This document shows positions 1 to 11,862 of a stretch of DNA of 64,000 bases, piece by piece. Every line of letters starts with the position of its first letter. Within the stretch, counting starts at the first letter, position 1. A model generated the notes under the pieces. The model was not told where the DNA came from and searched no databases. It saw only the letters and a list, made by a program, of their open reading frames with translations. The DNA lies in assembly GCA_027493675.1 (NCBI GenBank), contig JAOSKI010000001.1, positions 1 through 64,000 on the forward strand, in the 5' to 3' direction. Made by a program: the position numbers and the translations under genes. The stretch is from Microthrixaceae bacterium (GTDB lineage: Bacteria > Actinomycetota > Acidimicrobiia > Acidimicrobiales > Microtrichaceae).

Positions 1-226
1 TGGTGAACCTGCGGGGGGCCCTTTCGTCGGGCCTGATCTCCTCGGATGCCGTCATGGCTCCTCCTGGTCTGTCATGGAACTCCTGCTGGGTACTTCCGCA
101 CACAACACGGTGCTGGATCGAGGTGAGTAGTGTTCCAACTGCAGGTAAGGCGACGGTGTGAACCTGCAGACCGCTCCTATGACGTCGCCCTGTCACGATC
201 GGGTCCGATCTCCCAACGGAGGATCA

Positions 227-685
227 GTGGGTACCCAGTTCATGTGCAACGAATGCGGCACTGTCACCGAGGCGGCCGCAGGCCGGTGCCCGGTCTGCGG
301 CACCCCGGCCACATCCGACACTGGCGCTCCTGCACCCAGCACGAACCCGGCCGCGCAGCCCGACTCCGACATGCGGGCATCGCCACAGGCTCCCGCCGGC
401 CGAAGTGCCCCACTCCCCCGAACCGCTCCGCAACCCGTCGACAGACCCGACCCCTACACCCAGTACGGCAACCCGTTGCACGACAACTGGGGCGAACACG
501 CGCCGGTTCATCCACCGGCATCCCCGATAACACTCACGGCACGGCGAAAGCGTCCTTGGGTCGGCCGTGCCGTGGTGATGATCGTCGTACTTGCGCTGAT
601 GGGAACGGCCTGGGTCAACCGCGCCTGGTTGGACGAGAAGTGGGACTCGGTCTATGCGCAGGTCGAGGAATGGACCGGCGAGTAG
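227..685 (+). CDS. Zinc-ribbon, single-pass membrane protein
   Basis: Small protein of unknown function. The N-terminus carries two CxxC pairs (MCNEC and CPVC) that form a zinc-ribbon-like knuckle. A proline-, alanine- and threonine-rich linker of about 75 residues follows, then a positively charged stretch (RRKRPW) and one membrane segment (VVMIVVLALMGTAWV). A short acidic tail lies outside or in the periplasm. A longer reading from 158 is possible, but a GGAGG ribosome-binding site at 218-222 lies four bases before the GTG at 227 and places the zinc knuckle right at the N-terminus, so I chose that start. There is no recognisable operon partner. The 226 bases upstream hold no gene I can support. 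Confidence 0.6.
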   Translation: MGTQFMCNECGTVTEAAAGRCPVCGTPATSDTGAPAPSTNPAAQPDSDMRASPQAPAGRSAPLPRTAPQPVDRPDPYTQYGNPLHDNWGEHAPVHPPASPITLTARRKRPWVGRAVVMIVVLALMGTAWVNRAWLDEKWDSVYAQVEEWTGE

Positions 686-730
686 AGCCCCCGTCCCGCA
701 GCTGCGCCTTCGCGGTCAGAACCTGGTGGT

Positions 731-2113
731 TCACGACTCGCCCCCATCCTGCACAACGGGCAGCCACATCATCACATCCGCACCTCCACCATCACGGTTG
801 ACCGCCCGCACCCTGCCTCGGTGTGCTTCGCCACCGTCGCGACGATGGAGAGCCTGGAGTCCGCTACCGGGCAGCGACCGCGCCGCCAGGGGAACGGTGG
901 AACCGGCGAACACATGATTCAGGTCCTGCTCCTCGAACCCCGGGCCACGGTCGCGAACCTCGATCGTCACGCCCTCGTGCCCATCACCCGTGTCTGGAAC
1001 CGGTCCGCGACGCACCATGACATCGACAGGAGAGCCTTCGGGACTGAACTTGCAGGCATTGTCGACCATGTTCCGCACCGCGCGGCCAACCTGTCGCTCA
1101 CGCAGCTCCATGACGATCCCGTCGTCTGCTTCGACGTTCACTCCGCGATTCCATCGTGCCCCGGTCCGCTTCGCCACCTCGGCTACAAGAGCACCCACAT
1201 CGACGCCGGCGAGAGGCTCCTGAGCCGATGCGCCCGAGGAGACTTGAAGCACCTCGTCGATGAGGCTGCTCAGCTCCTCGCTCTCCGCCTCGAGGTCACC
1301 GATCAAAGCGAGTCGGGTTGCCTCATCCAACTCGGAGAACCGTCGCAATGTGAAGATGTTCGTCCTCAGGCTCGTCATCGGAGTACGCAGCTCGTGTCCT
1401 GCATCCTGTACCAGTCGTGCCTGTTCGGCCTCCGAGAGAGCGAGCTCGGTGAGCATGTCGTTGAACGCCTGGCCCAACCTCGCAACTTCGTCCGAACCTT
1501 CCACCGGCACACCCGCATCCAACCCCCCGGTGGCCGCGACACCCTCGGCCACTGCGCTCAACCTCGACAACCGTCGCGTCACCGAACCACCTATCAACAC
1601 GCCCGCGACGGCCGCGACCGCAGCGACACCGACGGAGACCATCAGGATCCGCGAACGCAACGAGGCCAGCACGCGGTTCGTCTCCTCGATACCACGCGCT
1701 GCCTGCAACGCGCCGCGGCCATTGCCCATGGCCACCGTGAGCACCCGTACCGCCTCGCCGTCGATCTCGTCGTCTCGGAGCTCCCGGGCTCCCCGCGGCG
1801 CGTCGGTGGCGAGCACCAGGTCACCCTGGTCGACCGGGATGGTTCTGCTGGGTTCCGGGGTGACCACCGACCCGTTCGATCTCACGTATTGCAGGTAGAC
1901 CTCGTCCGATCCGGCCAGGACCAACGGTCCTGGCCGCGGTCGTCCGGGTCTCCGTGTCACGGACTCCACGTCCTCCACCGCAGCCACCAGCGACCGGTTC
2001 ACCTCCGCATCGAGCTGGGCCGCCGTCACCCGGTAGCTGAGCAGTCCCACCGCCGCTGACGCCAGAACCGTCAGACCCACCAGGACCAGCACCCACTTGA
2101 CACGCAGGCTCAT
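731..2113 (-). CDS. Two-component sensor histidine kinase (MprB/OmpR-partner type)
   Basis: Membrane sensor kinase that autophosphorylates on histidine and passes phosphate to the regulator encoded just upstream. In order: an N-terminal membrane segment (VLVLVGLTVLASAAVGLLSY), a short extracellular sensor region, a second membrane segment near residue 170, a HAMP region, the HisKA box with HELRTPMTSLR, and a HATPase domain with the N-box NMVDNACKFSPEG and a G-box. The C-terminal ATP lid (around 830-895) reads correctly only if short compensating frameshifts are allowed: in the other frames it gives RFHRSP...ARSLPGSGLGLSIVATVAKH. The start overlaps the regulator stop as ATGA, so the two genes are translationally coupled. 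Length and layout resemble actinobacterial MprB/TcrS kinases; the signal sensed is unknown. Confidence 0.88.
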   Translation of the reverse strand: MSLRVKWVLVLVGLTVLASAAVGLLSYRVTAAQLDAEVNRSLVAAVEDVESVTRRPGRPRPGPLVLAGSDEVYLQYVRSNGSVVTPEPSRTIPVDQGDLVLATDAPRGARELRDDEIDGEAVRVLTVAMGNGRGALQAARGIEETNRVLASLRSRILMVSVGVAAVAAVAGVLIGGSVTRRLSRLSAVAEGVAATGGLDAGVPVEGSDEVARLGQAFNDMLTELALSEAEQARLVQDAGHELRTPMTSLRTNIFTLRRFSELDEATRLALIGDLEAESEELSSLIDEVLQVSSGASAQEPLAGVDVGALVAEVAKRTGARWNRGVNVEADDGIVMELRERQVGRAVRNMVDNACKFSPEGSPVDVMVRRGPVPDTGDGHEGVTIEVRDRGPGFEEQDLNHVFAGSTVPLAARSLPGSGLQALHRRDGGEAHRGRVRAVNRDGGGADVMMWLPVVQDGGES

Positions 2114-2831
2114 GACTGCTTTCGCACGACGTATCCGACCCCGCGGACTGTGTGGATCAGCGGCACATCGTGGTCACGGTCCACCTTGCGCCGCAGATAG
2201 CCGATGTAGACAGCGAGGTTCTTCGAGTCGGGACCGAAGTCGTAGCCCCAGATCCGTTCGTAGATTCGGCTGTGTTCGAGGACCACGCCGGCGTTGGCCA
2301 CGGATATGCGAGCAGGTCGAACTCGGTGCGGGTCAGATCGAGCTCCCCTCCCCCGCGCCAGGCGAGTCGGGCGTCAAGGTCGACCTCGAGGTCTGCAACC
2401 ACGAGTCGTCTGGGAGCGGACTGCGTTACGACCGGCGATGCTCTGCGCAACAGGGCCCGCACGCGCGCCAGGAACTCCTCGGGATCAAACGGCTTCGGCA
2501 GATAGTCATCGGCACCCGCGTCGAGACCGGCGACCCTGTCACTTGTGGCCCTTCGGGCGGTCAACACCAGGATGGGGACCAGATCTCCCTCCGACCGCAG
2601 CACGCGACAGGCAGAGAGGCCGTCCACACCGGGCATCATCAGGTCCAACACCACGAGCTGCGCAGGCGTTGTACGGTGTTCCTCGAGTGCCTCCGCCCCA
2701 TTCCGCACCGCCCGCACGCGGTACCCCTCCGATCCGAGCAAGCGGGCCAAGGAATCACGAATCGCCCGATCGTCGTCTGCGACGATCACCCCGCCGAGTC
2801 CTTCATGGACGCGCAACTCGGAATCATCCAC
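2110..2831 (-). CDS. OmpR-family response regulator (frameshifted)
   Basis: DNA-binding partner of the downstream histidine kinase. The receiver domain shows the acidic pocket ADDD, the phospho-acceptor aspartate in VVLDLMMPGVDG, the conserved threonine in VLTAR and the lysine in YLPKPF. The winged-helix domain begins near LDLTRTEFDLLA. It continues in another frame (shift near 2300) as VLEHSRIYERIWGYDFG and ends VRGVGYVVRK, the standard OmpR/PhoB signature. The first start gives a 14-residue extension before VIVADDD; a GTG at 2789 would give a more typical N-terminus. The stop overlaps the kinase start. The target genes are not evident from the sequence. Confidence 0.88.
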
Positions 2832-2921
2832 ATCACCACGGTATGGTCCCGAGAAGCCCCGCCACGGTCATGGCAACCGGTCCGAGGCCGGCAGATCGCC
2901 GCAGAGGGAGCCAACCCACCG

Positions 2922-3391
2922 ATGAAGCAGACGACCGCACCCAGGCGGGTGCTGAGGGGGCGCCACCCTGGTCTCGGCGCCGTTCACCCTTGCGGGTCTC
3001 GTGTGTTCGGCTCTGTGCGCGTTGTCGATCACCTGGGTGTTCGGGACCGACGACGTAGCGGACCACCCCGGCTGGCTGACCGCAGCCGTCTTCGCCGCAG
3101 CGGCGGTGTGCCTGCTGGTAGCCGCACGTGGTTGTCGGGTGGTGGTGGAACCCGGCCGCGTCGTCGACCAGGTCGCATGGCAAACGGTCTGGAGCTCCGC
3201 CGTCACCGACATCGTGGGAGGTGAGGGTGCGCAGCGGGCCCTGGCGCACCTTCGAGACCGAGGATGCCAGCGGCCGGCGACGCGTGCTGCTGGGCGCCGG
3301 GCCCGTCCAGTTCCCGGCCTACCTGCTACCTGGTGCCGCTGATCGCGACCTCGCCGCGATCGACATGCTGGGTGGATCCGTGCGATCCTGA
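2922..3391 (+). CDS. Small membrane protein with PH-like domain (frameshifted)
   Basis: Merged from three frames (shifts near 2955 and 3220). It starts MKQTTAPRRVLR and continues as GATLVSAPFTLAGLVCSALC, giving one hydrophobic segment. A second segment (WLTAAVFAAAAVCLLVAA) follows. A soluble tail then has the alternating pattern of bacterial PH-like domains: CRVVVEPGRVVDQVAW, then EVRVRSGPWRTFE, then RRRVLLGAGPVQFPAYL. Many actinobacteria carry two-TM proteins of this build of unknown role, and the assignment is by pattern only. It lies upstream of the DUF983 gene in the same direction, with only a few bases between them. Confidence 0.5.
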
Positions 3392-3395
3392 ATCG

Positions 3396-3953
3396 GTGAG
3401 CAACCAGCGCGCCGGTCGGGAGGTGAACCCGAATCCTCTCCCGCGGGAACGGGTCTCGCTACGCAAGACCGCCGTCCACCCTGAACACCATCGCTCCAGC
3501 GCGAGGCGCGAGATCCCAACCGCGCGACAGCTCGGCGTACGGCCAAGCCGGATACTGCTGCGGGGTCTGATGGCGCACTGCCCCGCCTGCGGTGGCAGGT
3601 ACATCTTCAAGCACTGGTTCATGATGGCGAACCGGTGCCCGACATGTACCTTCCGCTTCGAACGGGTCGACGGACATTGGATCGGTTCGCTCGCCATCAA
3701 CACCGTTGTGGTCTTCGGCGCAATGCTCGCCGTGTTGTTCTCCACGGTGATGGTGTCCTATCCGAACCCCACTCCATGGTGGCTGCTGTGGTTGGTGATA
3801 GCGATCGGCGCCCTGGGTCCGATCCTCTTCTTCCCGCCTTCGAGGATGCTGTGGACCGCCATCGACATCCTCCTGAGACCACTCCTGCACGGCGAGGTCG
3901 ACCCCCGCTACATCGCGGTGGATCCCTATCGGGACCGTCCACCTCGAACCTGA
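3396..3953 (+). CDS. DUF983 family membrane protein
   Basis: Member of the DUF983 family, whose biochemical role is unknown. The signature is clear: LMAHCPACGGRYIFKHWF, then NRCPTCTFRFER, two CxxC pairs that would form a zinc site. Two membrane spans follow (INTVVVFGAMLAVLFSTVMV and WWLLWLVIAIGALGPILFF), with the conserved FFPPSRMLWTAID between and after them. I chose the GTG at 3396; a GTG at 3423 preceded by GGGAG is an alternative that trims ten residues. The first 60 or so residues before the cysteine pair are not conserved in the family as I know it. Confidence 0.72.
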   Translation: MSNQRAGREVNPNPLPRERVSLRKTAVHPEHHRSSARREIPTARQLGVRPSRILLRGLMAHCPACGGRYIFKHWFMMANRCPTCTFRFERVDGHWIGSLAINTVVVFGAMLAVLFSTVMVSYPNPTPWWLLWLVIAIGALGPILFFPPSRMLWTAIDILLRPLLHGEVDPRYIAVDPYRDRPPRT

Positions 3954-4091
3954 AGGTCCCCGCGGACGGCTGCACGCAGGCCTGCCGGCGGTTCCACCAC
4001 GTTGGCTGGATGTCCCCACGCCTTGCCGAGCACGGATTCACTTCGTAGCCTTTGGGGGTCCGTCGTTCAGGCGGACAGCCGGAGGGACCTG

Positions 4092-5212
4092 GTGAAGCGC
4101 AACCAATACCGCGTGACGTGTGCTGCCATCCTCGCCTGCGGCGCGCTCGTGGCAGGAGCATGCACCTCGACAGGCGACACCGCCGAGGTGTCTGCTGAGT
4201 CCGGCGACTACGGCGCCAGCCTCGCAACCTCGACAACGATCGCGGGGGCACCAGGAGCATCCGCACGCTCCACAGACCCTGCGGATGCTCGCGCGGCAGC
4301 GGCCGAAAGGGCCCTCAGGAAGCTCGCCGCAAACCCGGAACTCCTGGAGGACCTCGACAACCTCACACCTGAGCAACTCGAAGAGCTCACGGGCCTCAGC
4401 TCCGAGGAGTTGGGCACGCTGGGAATCACCCTGCGACAGTCGGAGCATTCGGCACGCTACTGGACAAGGTGCGCTCCGACTCACCGGAGCAGTCCGAGAC
4501 GGACGCACTCGTATCGCTGCTCGCCACTGGAGGTGGAGCGCTTCTCACCGAGACCGGCCAGTTGACGGGCGAAGCCTCGGGTCTGCTCGCGTCGCTGAAC
4601 ATCGACCCCGTGACCTTTGCGGCCCTCATCGGAACTGCCATGACCGTGCCCGACGACATGGCCAACACCCTCGGAACGCTCCTTGCCGTGGTGGATCCGA
4701 ACGGCCTGGGCCAGTTCAAGGGCAACACCTCGGCACTCGCGCTCATCTCTGTGGTGCTCGCCGCGTTGATCGGTCGTGATCCGGTGACCCTCGGCCAGTT
4801 GGCCAACGCGGGGAAGATCGATCCTCGCTTCGCCGGTGTCACCAGGTTCATCTTCAACCTCGCGACCGGCCTCAGCCCACAGCTCATCGATCGGATCAAC
4901 AACATCACGGGAATCCTGGGGCCGTACACGATTCGGGCGCTGGGAGCGGCCTTCGCTCTGCTTGAGCGCCCGGCGATTGGATCGTTGTTCGAAGAGGCGT
5001 TCTCCGATCCTGTGACAGTCGCAACCGCCTTCGGAGCCGCATTCCTGGCGATACCCGGACTCCCCGAACTCGTGGCGCCGAACACGTTCAAGGATCCGAG
5101 GGCGATCTACGGAGCGGTGCTGGGAATCGCCGTCGTCTCTCTGCTCAACGCCGACGCACCCGGATTCCGGGACTTCCTGCGCAGCATCGGGGTGAAGGTT
5201 CCCGAGAGCTGA
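4092..5212 (+). CDS. Predicted secreted lipoprotein, unknown function (frameshifted)
   Basis: About 373 residues once one frameshift near 4450 is bridged. The GTG start at 4092 follows GGAGGG at 4081-4086. The N-terminus KRNQYRVTCAAILACGALVAGAC is a signal peptide with a plausible but not ideal lipobox, the cysteine being acylated. A low-complexity Ser/Thr/Ala spacer follows, then an acidic helical stretch (LEDLDNLTPEQLEELTGLSSEELG). The long C-terminal part is rich in Ala, Leu and Gly with several amphipathic or semi-hydrophobic helices (FAALIGTAMTVPDDMANTL and similar). I do not recognise a family. The gene stands alone, convergent with the acyl-CoA synthetase, the two stops being 16 bases apart. 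Confidence 0.6.
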
Positions 5213-5227
5213 CGCGATGCCCGTCCC

Positions 5228-7036
<1,809 letters not shown>

Positions 7037-7179
7037 GATGATCCCCTCTCGACGGACCGGGCGGATTGACCCACGGGCCGTCTGCGTGTCAGGCCACGTA
7101 CTGTAACGGTTGCCGGAGACCCTCCGTCGGCTGTCACATTGACCGGCGACCCCCTCTGCGCGCAGACTCTTGACCGACC

Positions 7180-7195
7180 GGTCCAGTTTTGGACC
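7180..7195. promoter_or_regulatory. Palindromic operator candidate between fadD-like and thiolase genes
   Basis: GGTCCA-GTTT-TGGACC is a perfect 6+6 inverted repeat of 16 bases. It lies 19 bases before the thiolase start and just after a TTGACC (7170-7175) that could be a -35 element. TetR-type fatty-acid regulators often bind such sites in divergent fad promoters. No regulator gene is adjacent and the binding is inference. Confidence 0.35.
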
Positions 7196-7213
7196 TGAAC
7201 CAAGGAGTGGGGA

Positions 7214-8425
7214 ATGCCTGAAGCAGTGATCGTGGATATCGTCCGGACCGCAGGTGGTAGGCGCAACGGTGCGCTCTCGGGATGGCACCCCGTCGACCTG
7301 GCGGCCGAACCGCTCAAGGCACTTGCCGAGCGCAACAACCTGGACCCCGGGCTTGTGGACGACGTCATCATGGGATGCGTGATGCAGGCCGGTGCGCAGG
7401 CCCTGAACGTGGGGCGCAACGCCGTGCTCGCCGCCGGCTGGCCCGAGTCGGTTCCCTCGACCACCGTCGACCGCCAATGCGGTTCGTCCCAGCAGGCAGC
7501 GCACTTCGCTGCGCAGGGGAGTCATGGCCGGCGTGTACGACGTGGTCGTCGCCGCCGGTGTCGAGGTCATGAGCCTCGTTCCCATGGGCGCATCCATCGG
7601 TAGCGGCGTGGGCTTCCCCTTCGGCGCGGCATACAACCGCTACGCGGATGTCGAGCTCACCCCGGCCAGAAGGGCCTGGTCGGCCAAGGCGTCTCGGCTG
7701 AGATCATCGCCGACGAGAACGACCTGAGCCGTGAGGACCTCGACGCGTTCGGTGTGCGTTCCCAGGAGCTTGCCGAGAAGGCCACCAACGAGGGCCGGTT
7801 CGACAACGAGATCATCCCCGTGGTGTCCAAGATCAAGGACAAGGAGACCGGCGAGATCAAGGTGCTCGACGGCGAGATGGTCACTTGCGACGAGGGCATC
7901 CGGCCCGGTACCTCCATGGAATCGCTAGGCAAGTTGAACCCTGCATTCGTGCCCAACGGCAAGGTGACCGCCGGCAACAGCTCCCAGATCACCGACGGGG
8001 CATCCGCCGCACTGATCATGAGCGCCGAGAAGGCCAAGGAGCTCGGTCTCACGCCGAGGGCACGCTTTCACACCTTCGCGCTCGCCGGAGTGGACCCCGT
8101 GCGCATGCTGACCGGTCCGATCCCGTCAACCGCCAAGGCCCTGGAGCGCAGCGGTCTGGCCATGACCGACATCGACCACTTCGAGATCAACGAGGCGTTC
8201 GCGTCGGTCGTTCTGGCCTGGGAGAAGGCCCACAACCCCGACATGGACAAGGTGAACCCCAACGGCGGCGCGATCGCTCTGGGTCACCCGCTCGGGTGCT
8301 CGGGCACCAAGCTCATGGCCACGATGCTCAACGAGCTCGAGCGCACCGGTGGCCGCTACGGCCTTCAGACGATGTGCGAAGGTGGCGGCATGGCGAACGC
8401 GACCATCATCGAGCGCCTCAGGTAG
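7214..8425 (+). CDS. Thiolase (acetyl-CoA acyltransferase, FadA type), frameshifted
   Basis: Thiolytic cleavage or condensation of 3-ketoacyl-CoA. About 400 residues, matching the family. Catalytic residues are visible: the nucleophilic cysteine in DRQCGSSQQA, NEAFA, the histidine in GGAIALGHPLGCSG, and the second cysteine in CEGGGMANA. Frameshifts near 7515 and 7665 split the first third. The start at 7214 follows AAGGAGTGGGG, a strong ribosome-binding site. Its position opposite an acyl-CoA ligase supports a fatty-acid degradation role. I cannot tell whether it serves beta-oxidation or a biosynthetic condensation. Confidence 0.88.
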
Positions 8426-8439
8426 TCCGGCGTTCGCGA

Positions 8440-8799
8440 TCAGTCCTCCGACGCGATGAGCTCCATCTCCTCCATGCAGTGCCTGGGGGGCTCGGGATCC
8501 TCCGACGCGGCGGAGGTCATGCGCACCTCGGCCGAACAGGACGGACATCGGTAGGTAAGGCGCACACGTCGCAGGGTCCCTGGGTCGGGAGGTGGGGGTG
8601 GTGGAGTCGCGAGCTGCGCAAGAAGGAACCAGCCGACGCGCATGATCAGCAATCCCACCAGGACCGCGCCGATAGCCGCGAACACGTTCACGTCACCCAC
8701 GACGACGACCGCGGCCGCGAGCACCCCCACAGCCACGACGACCAGGATCCACCTGGGCCCACGGCGCCTGCCGGGCAGATCCGAGGACGGGTCGGTCAC
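8440..8799 (-). CDS. Two-TM protein with C-terminal zinc ribbon
   Basis: A 119-residue unrecognised membrane protein. Two hydrophobic helices (WILVVVAVGVLAAAVVVVG and VFAAIGAVLVGLLIMRVGWFLLA) are followed by a poly-proline stretch. A YRCPSCSAEV...PPRHCMEEM tail then carries a CxxC and a further cysteine, perhaps a metal knuckle. It lies downstream of crgA on the same strand with a 45-base gap, so the two may be co-transcribed. It is intact in one frame. Function unknown. Confidence 0.6.
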   Translation of the reverse strand: MTDPSSDLPGRRRGPRWILVVVAVGVLAAAVVVVGDVNVFAAIGAVLVGLLIMRVGWFLLAQLATPPPPPPDPGTLRRVRLTYRCPSCSAEVRMTSAASEDPEPPRHCMEEMELIASED

Positions 8800-8844
8800 G
8801 CCGCGACGCCCATCAGCATCTGTCGACCAGGCACGTCCCGGGCA

Positions 8845-9177
8845 CTACCGGTACTGGGTGGCGGTGATGATCCCCCCCAGGATCAACCCGAGCCCACCGA
8901 TCAGGTACCAACCGTTCCCACCGTCGGCCGAACCGGGCAATAGGCCCATGTAGTTGAGGAGGATCATCCCGAGCCCGATACCCCAGAGGGCGAACATCAG
9001 CACCGGGACCCATCGGGGACTGGGACCCTTCTTCGACGCCGGGACGGGCGCCGTGTAACGACCCGCCCCACCCGCAGAGGAGTCGCCCTTGGCTCGGGCC
9101 CCGGCGGGCTTCTTCCGCTTCGCCGCGGGCGGTAGTGGCTTGTTGGTTTCGGTCGTGTCAGGGTCTCCGCCGGCCAT
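8845..9177 (-). CDS. crgA: Cell division protein CrgA
   Basis: Small actinobacterial membrane protein of the septum that interacts with FtsZ, FtsQ, FtsI and PBPs in mycobacteria and Streptomyces. The C-terminal half has the family layout: SPRWVPVLMFALWGIGLGMI, LLNYMGLLPG, then a second helix (WYLIGGLGLILGGIITATQYR) ending in the typical ATQYR. The N-terminal half is a charged Lys/Ala/Pro-rich cytoplasmic tail. I chose the ATG at 9177 (MAGGDPDTTE) over an in-frame start nine codons upstream. The gene order crgA then trpG then pknB block matches mycobacteria, which supports the call strongly. Confidence 0.9.
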   Translation of the reverse strand: MAGGDPDTTETNKPLPPAAKRKKPAGARAKGDSSAGGAGRYTAPVPASKKGPSPRWVPVLMFALWGIGLGMILLNYMGLLPGSADGGNGWYLIGGLGLILGGIITATQYR

Positions 9178-9246
9178 CGCTCCAAGATACCCGCCGGACC
9201 GCAATCAACTCCGGATGCAGCAGTGCCGTGGTCGTAGCCTCTGGGT

Positions 9247-9830
9247 GTGACGCCGAAAGTCCTGGTCATCGACAACTACGACTCCTTTGTGTACAACCTC
9301 GTGCAGTATCTCGGCGAGCTCGGCGCGGACCCGACGGTCGTCCGCAACGACTGCATCGATATGACCGAGGCCGAGCAGTCGCAGCCCGATGGGATACTCA
9401 TCAGCCCAGGTCCCGGAACCCCCTCTGACGCCGGCATCTCCAACGAGATGATCCTCCGGTGGGGACCACGCGTCCCGGTCTTCGGTGTGTGCCTCGGGCT
9501 GCAGTGCATCGGCGAGGTCTACGGGGCAACCGTCGTGCGTGCACCCGAAGTCATCCACGGCAAGACCTCGCTCATCCACCACGACGACACGGGTGTGTTC
9601 AAGGGCCTCCCCAACCCACTCGAGGCGACCCGGTACCACTCCTGGTCGTCGACCGAGCATCGGTCCCCGATGCTCTCGTGGTGACCGCCGAGACAGGCGA
9701 CGGCCTGGTCATGGGGCTTCGGCACCGCGAGCTCGAGGTGGAAGGCGTCCAGTTCCATCCCGAGTCCGTGCTCTCGGTGGCCGGCCATGAGATGCTCGTC
9801 AACTTCCTCGACGCCTGCCGCACTGGGTGA
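9247..9830 (+). CDS. trpG: Anthranilate / aminodeoxychorismate synthase glutamine amidotransferase
   Basis: Class I glutamine amidotransferase component that releases ammonia from glutamine for anthranilate or p-aminobenzoate synthesis. It opens with VLVIDNYDSFVYNLVQYL, has the ISPGPGTPSDAG oxyanion region, the nucleophile in VFGVCLGLQ, and the His-Glu pair in VEGVQFHPESVLS. About 190 residues, normal for the family. A frameshift near 9650 splits it. The start is GTG. As in mycobacteria this trpG/pabA homologue sits between crgA and the pknB cluster and points the opposite way. Sequence alone cannot decide between trpG and pabA. Confidence 0.85.
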
Positions 9831-9848
9831 GAACACGACGCACGGTGT

Positions 9849-10924
9849 TCACGGAACAGTGGTCGAGGAACCCGGTGTGATCGTCGTGGTAGTCGCCGCG
9901 GGTGTCGTGGTCGTCGTGGTGGGCGGTGGGGCCGGCGCATCGCCGACCACGATCTCCACAGCAGTGCCCCTGGGTACCTTCTCCGCAGCAGCCACCCCTG
10001 ACGGACCACCCGGCCGTCACGGGGATCACCCATCGGCAACGGAACCACTCTGAAGGTGAACTCCAGGTCTGTACCCGAAAGCGCCTCGGCGGCCGTGGAA
10101 CGCAGCAGACCCACCACCGAGGGCATCGTCACCGGATCATCCGCCCCAGCCACCACAAGGTCCACCTCGGAGTCACGGGCGACCTTCGTTCCCGAGGCCG
10201 GGGTGATGGACAACACCGAGCCTTCGGGCTCCCCACTTCCCTCAGAACGCGTGATCTCACCGGGAACGAGGCGCATGCGACCGAGCTCTGCCAGGACGTC
10301 CAGGACATCACGTCCGTCGACCTCGGGAACCGTGCGCGGCGGCGGGCCACTCGACACCCGCGTCTGCACCACTCCGTCACTCGGGCGCGGCGCCCGGCAG
10401 CCGGTTCGGTTCCCAGAACCTCCCCCACGCGCACCGTCTCATCGGGTACCTCGACGATGCGGGCCGTCAGCCCGGTGGCGGCCAACAGCTGCTGAGCCTC
10501 GGTCACCTGCTGTCCGACGACATCGGGCACCATCGCCCCCGCCGGTCCCGTCGAGACGTTGATCGTCACCGCAGAGCCGACCTCGAGACGAGCACCAGGT
10601 ATGGGAGCCTGCTCGAACACGGTGCCGGCAGCGAGAAGCTCGTTGGGGGCCTCCTGCACCCTCCACGAGAAGCCCCACATCCTCCATGGTCTCGCGTGCG
10701 GCATCCTCTGACGCCCCCACCACCGACGGCACCAGCACGCGCGCCACCTCCACACGCCGGTCGCCATCGCGAACCGCAACGCCCAGACCGATGAGGCCCA
10801 CCACGAACACGGCCAGCAGGCCGAGCACACCAAGGGCCGCGACCAACGGGTGATGCGCACGGTCGACGTGCTCCCAACCACCGATCTCCGTGACCCGGCG
10901 TTCGTCGACAGGATCCTCAGTCAC
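9849..10924 (-). CDS. Kinase-less PASTA-repeat membrane protein (second of two)
   Basis: About 358 residues, with shifts near 10670, 10390 and 9990. It starts at a GTG inside the stop of the upstream PASTA gene (GTGACTGA). A short cytoplasmic head (EDPVDERRVTEIGGWEHVDRAH) precedes one membrane helix (LVAALGVLGLLAVFVVGLIGLGVAV). Outside are four PASTA-like units opening at VLVPSVVGASEDAA, AMVPDVVGQQVTEA, TVPEVDGRDVLD and TMPSVVGLLRSTA. The C-terminus is Thr/Pro-rich (PPPTTTTTPAATTTT). PASTA domains bind muropeptides or lipid II in PknB-type kinases. There is no kinase domain here. Its place directly after pknB suggests a co-sensor or scaffold at the growth zone. Confidence 0.75.
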
Positions 10925-11829
10925 CAGAGGCCTCCAACAACACCATGTCTCCAACCTGTACCGGCGTACCGGCCACAGGTTCGGACGCAACCACCGTTCC
11001 CCGGAAGCACCTCCTCCGCGGGTGTTGGCGACGACGCCCAGCGAAGACAGCTGCTCCAGCGCCGAGGTCAGAGGAACACCCGACAGATCGGGCATCGCTG
11101 TCGCCGGTGGACCCGACGAGACCACCACCTTGACCAGCGAATCCCGCGGCAACACGGTTGCGGCGGCAGGTTCGGTGCCGATGACGACTCCCTCGGGCAC
11201 TGCGGGTCTTCACGCAACACCGGTTCGACGACGAATCCTCCGACACCAAGCGCATATGCCGCGCCTTCGGCGCTGAGACCCGCGACCTCCAACACCGCCC
11301 GCGGATCCGGACCCGTCGAGACCGTGAAGCGAACCTCATCGGCGGCGGTGACCCGAATACCAGGCTCGGGAACCTGTTCGATCACGAGTCCCGCAGGCAC
11401 CGACTCGCTCGCCACACGCTCCACCATGTAGTCGACACCCGCCTCGTCCAACGGAACGACCACCTCGTCGATCTGCCGGCCCACTCCCCGAGGCATCTCG
11501 ACTCGGGTGATCCCCTCGCTCACAACCACCTTCACGACACTGCCGACGTCCACCTCGGCTCCAGGCCTGGGGTCCTGGGCGATGACCGCTCCCTTCGGCG
11601 AGGTCAGGCTGGGGGCGGCCTCCACCTCGGCGGCCAGGTCGGCGGAGCGCACATCGGCCACCGCCCTGGGCTCGGCCAGGCCTGTGAGATCTGGAACCTC
11701 CACCTGCGCAGGACGACCCAGCACCGCACCGACGGGATCCAGGTTGGTCGACCACCCGAGCATCCAGATGCCGAAGAGAGCCAGGCCGAGGGCCACGACC
11801 ACCGCCGCCACGCCACGAGCCCATGTCAT
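10917..11829 (-). CDS. Kinase-less PASTA-repeat membrane protein (first of two)
   Basis: About 304 residues, with shifts near 11200 and 11000. Only a few residues precede the membrane helix (GVAAVVVALGLALFGIWMLGW), so almost the whole protein is outside. Four PASTA-like units can be counted, opening at VEVPDLTGLAEPRA, VEMPRGVGRQID, AVLEVAGLSAEGA and AMPDLSGVPLTSA. Each ends in the typical V-V-V-S-x-G strand. It starts 33 bases after pknB and its stop overlaps the start of a second PASTA protein. Mycobacteria have pknA beside pknB; here these two proteins follow instead. The exact repeat boundaries are uncertain because of the frameshifts. Confidence 0.75.
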
Positions 11830-11862
11830 GTCGGCTGACTGGTCGGTTGCCCGGCCATCGCG

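Noticed and set aside
821..2059. A 412-codon plus-strand open frame opposite the histidine kinase
   Set aside because: Antisense shadow; the minus strand carries HisKA and HATPase signatures.
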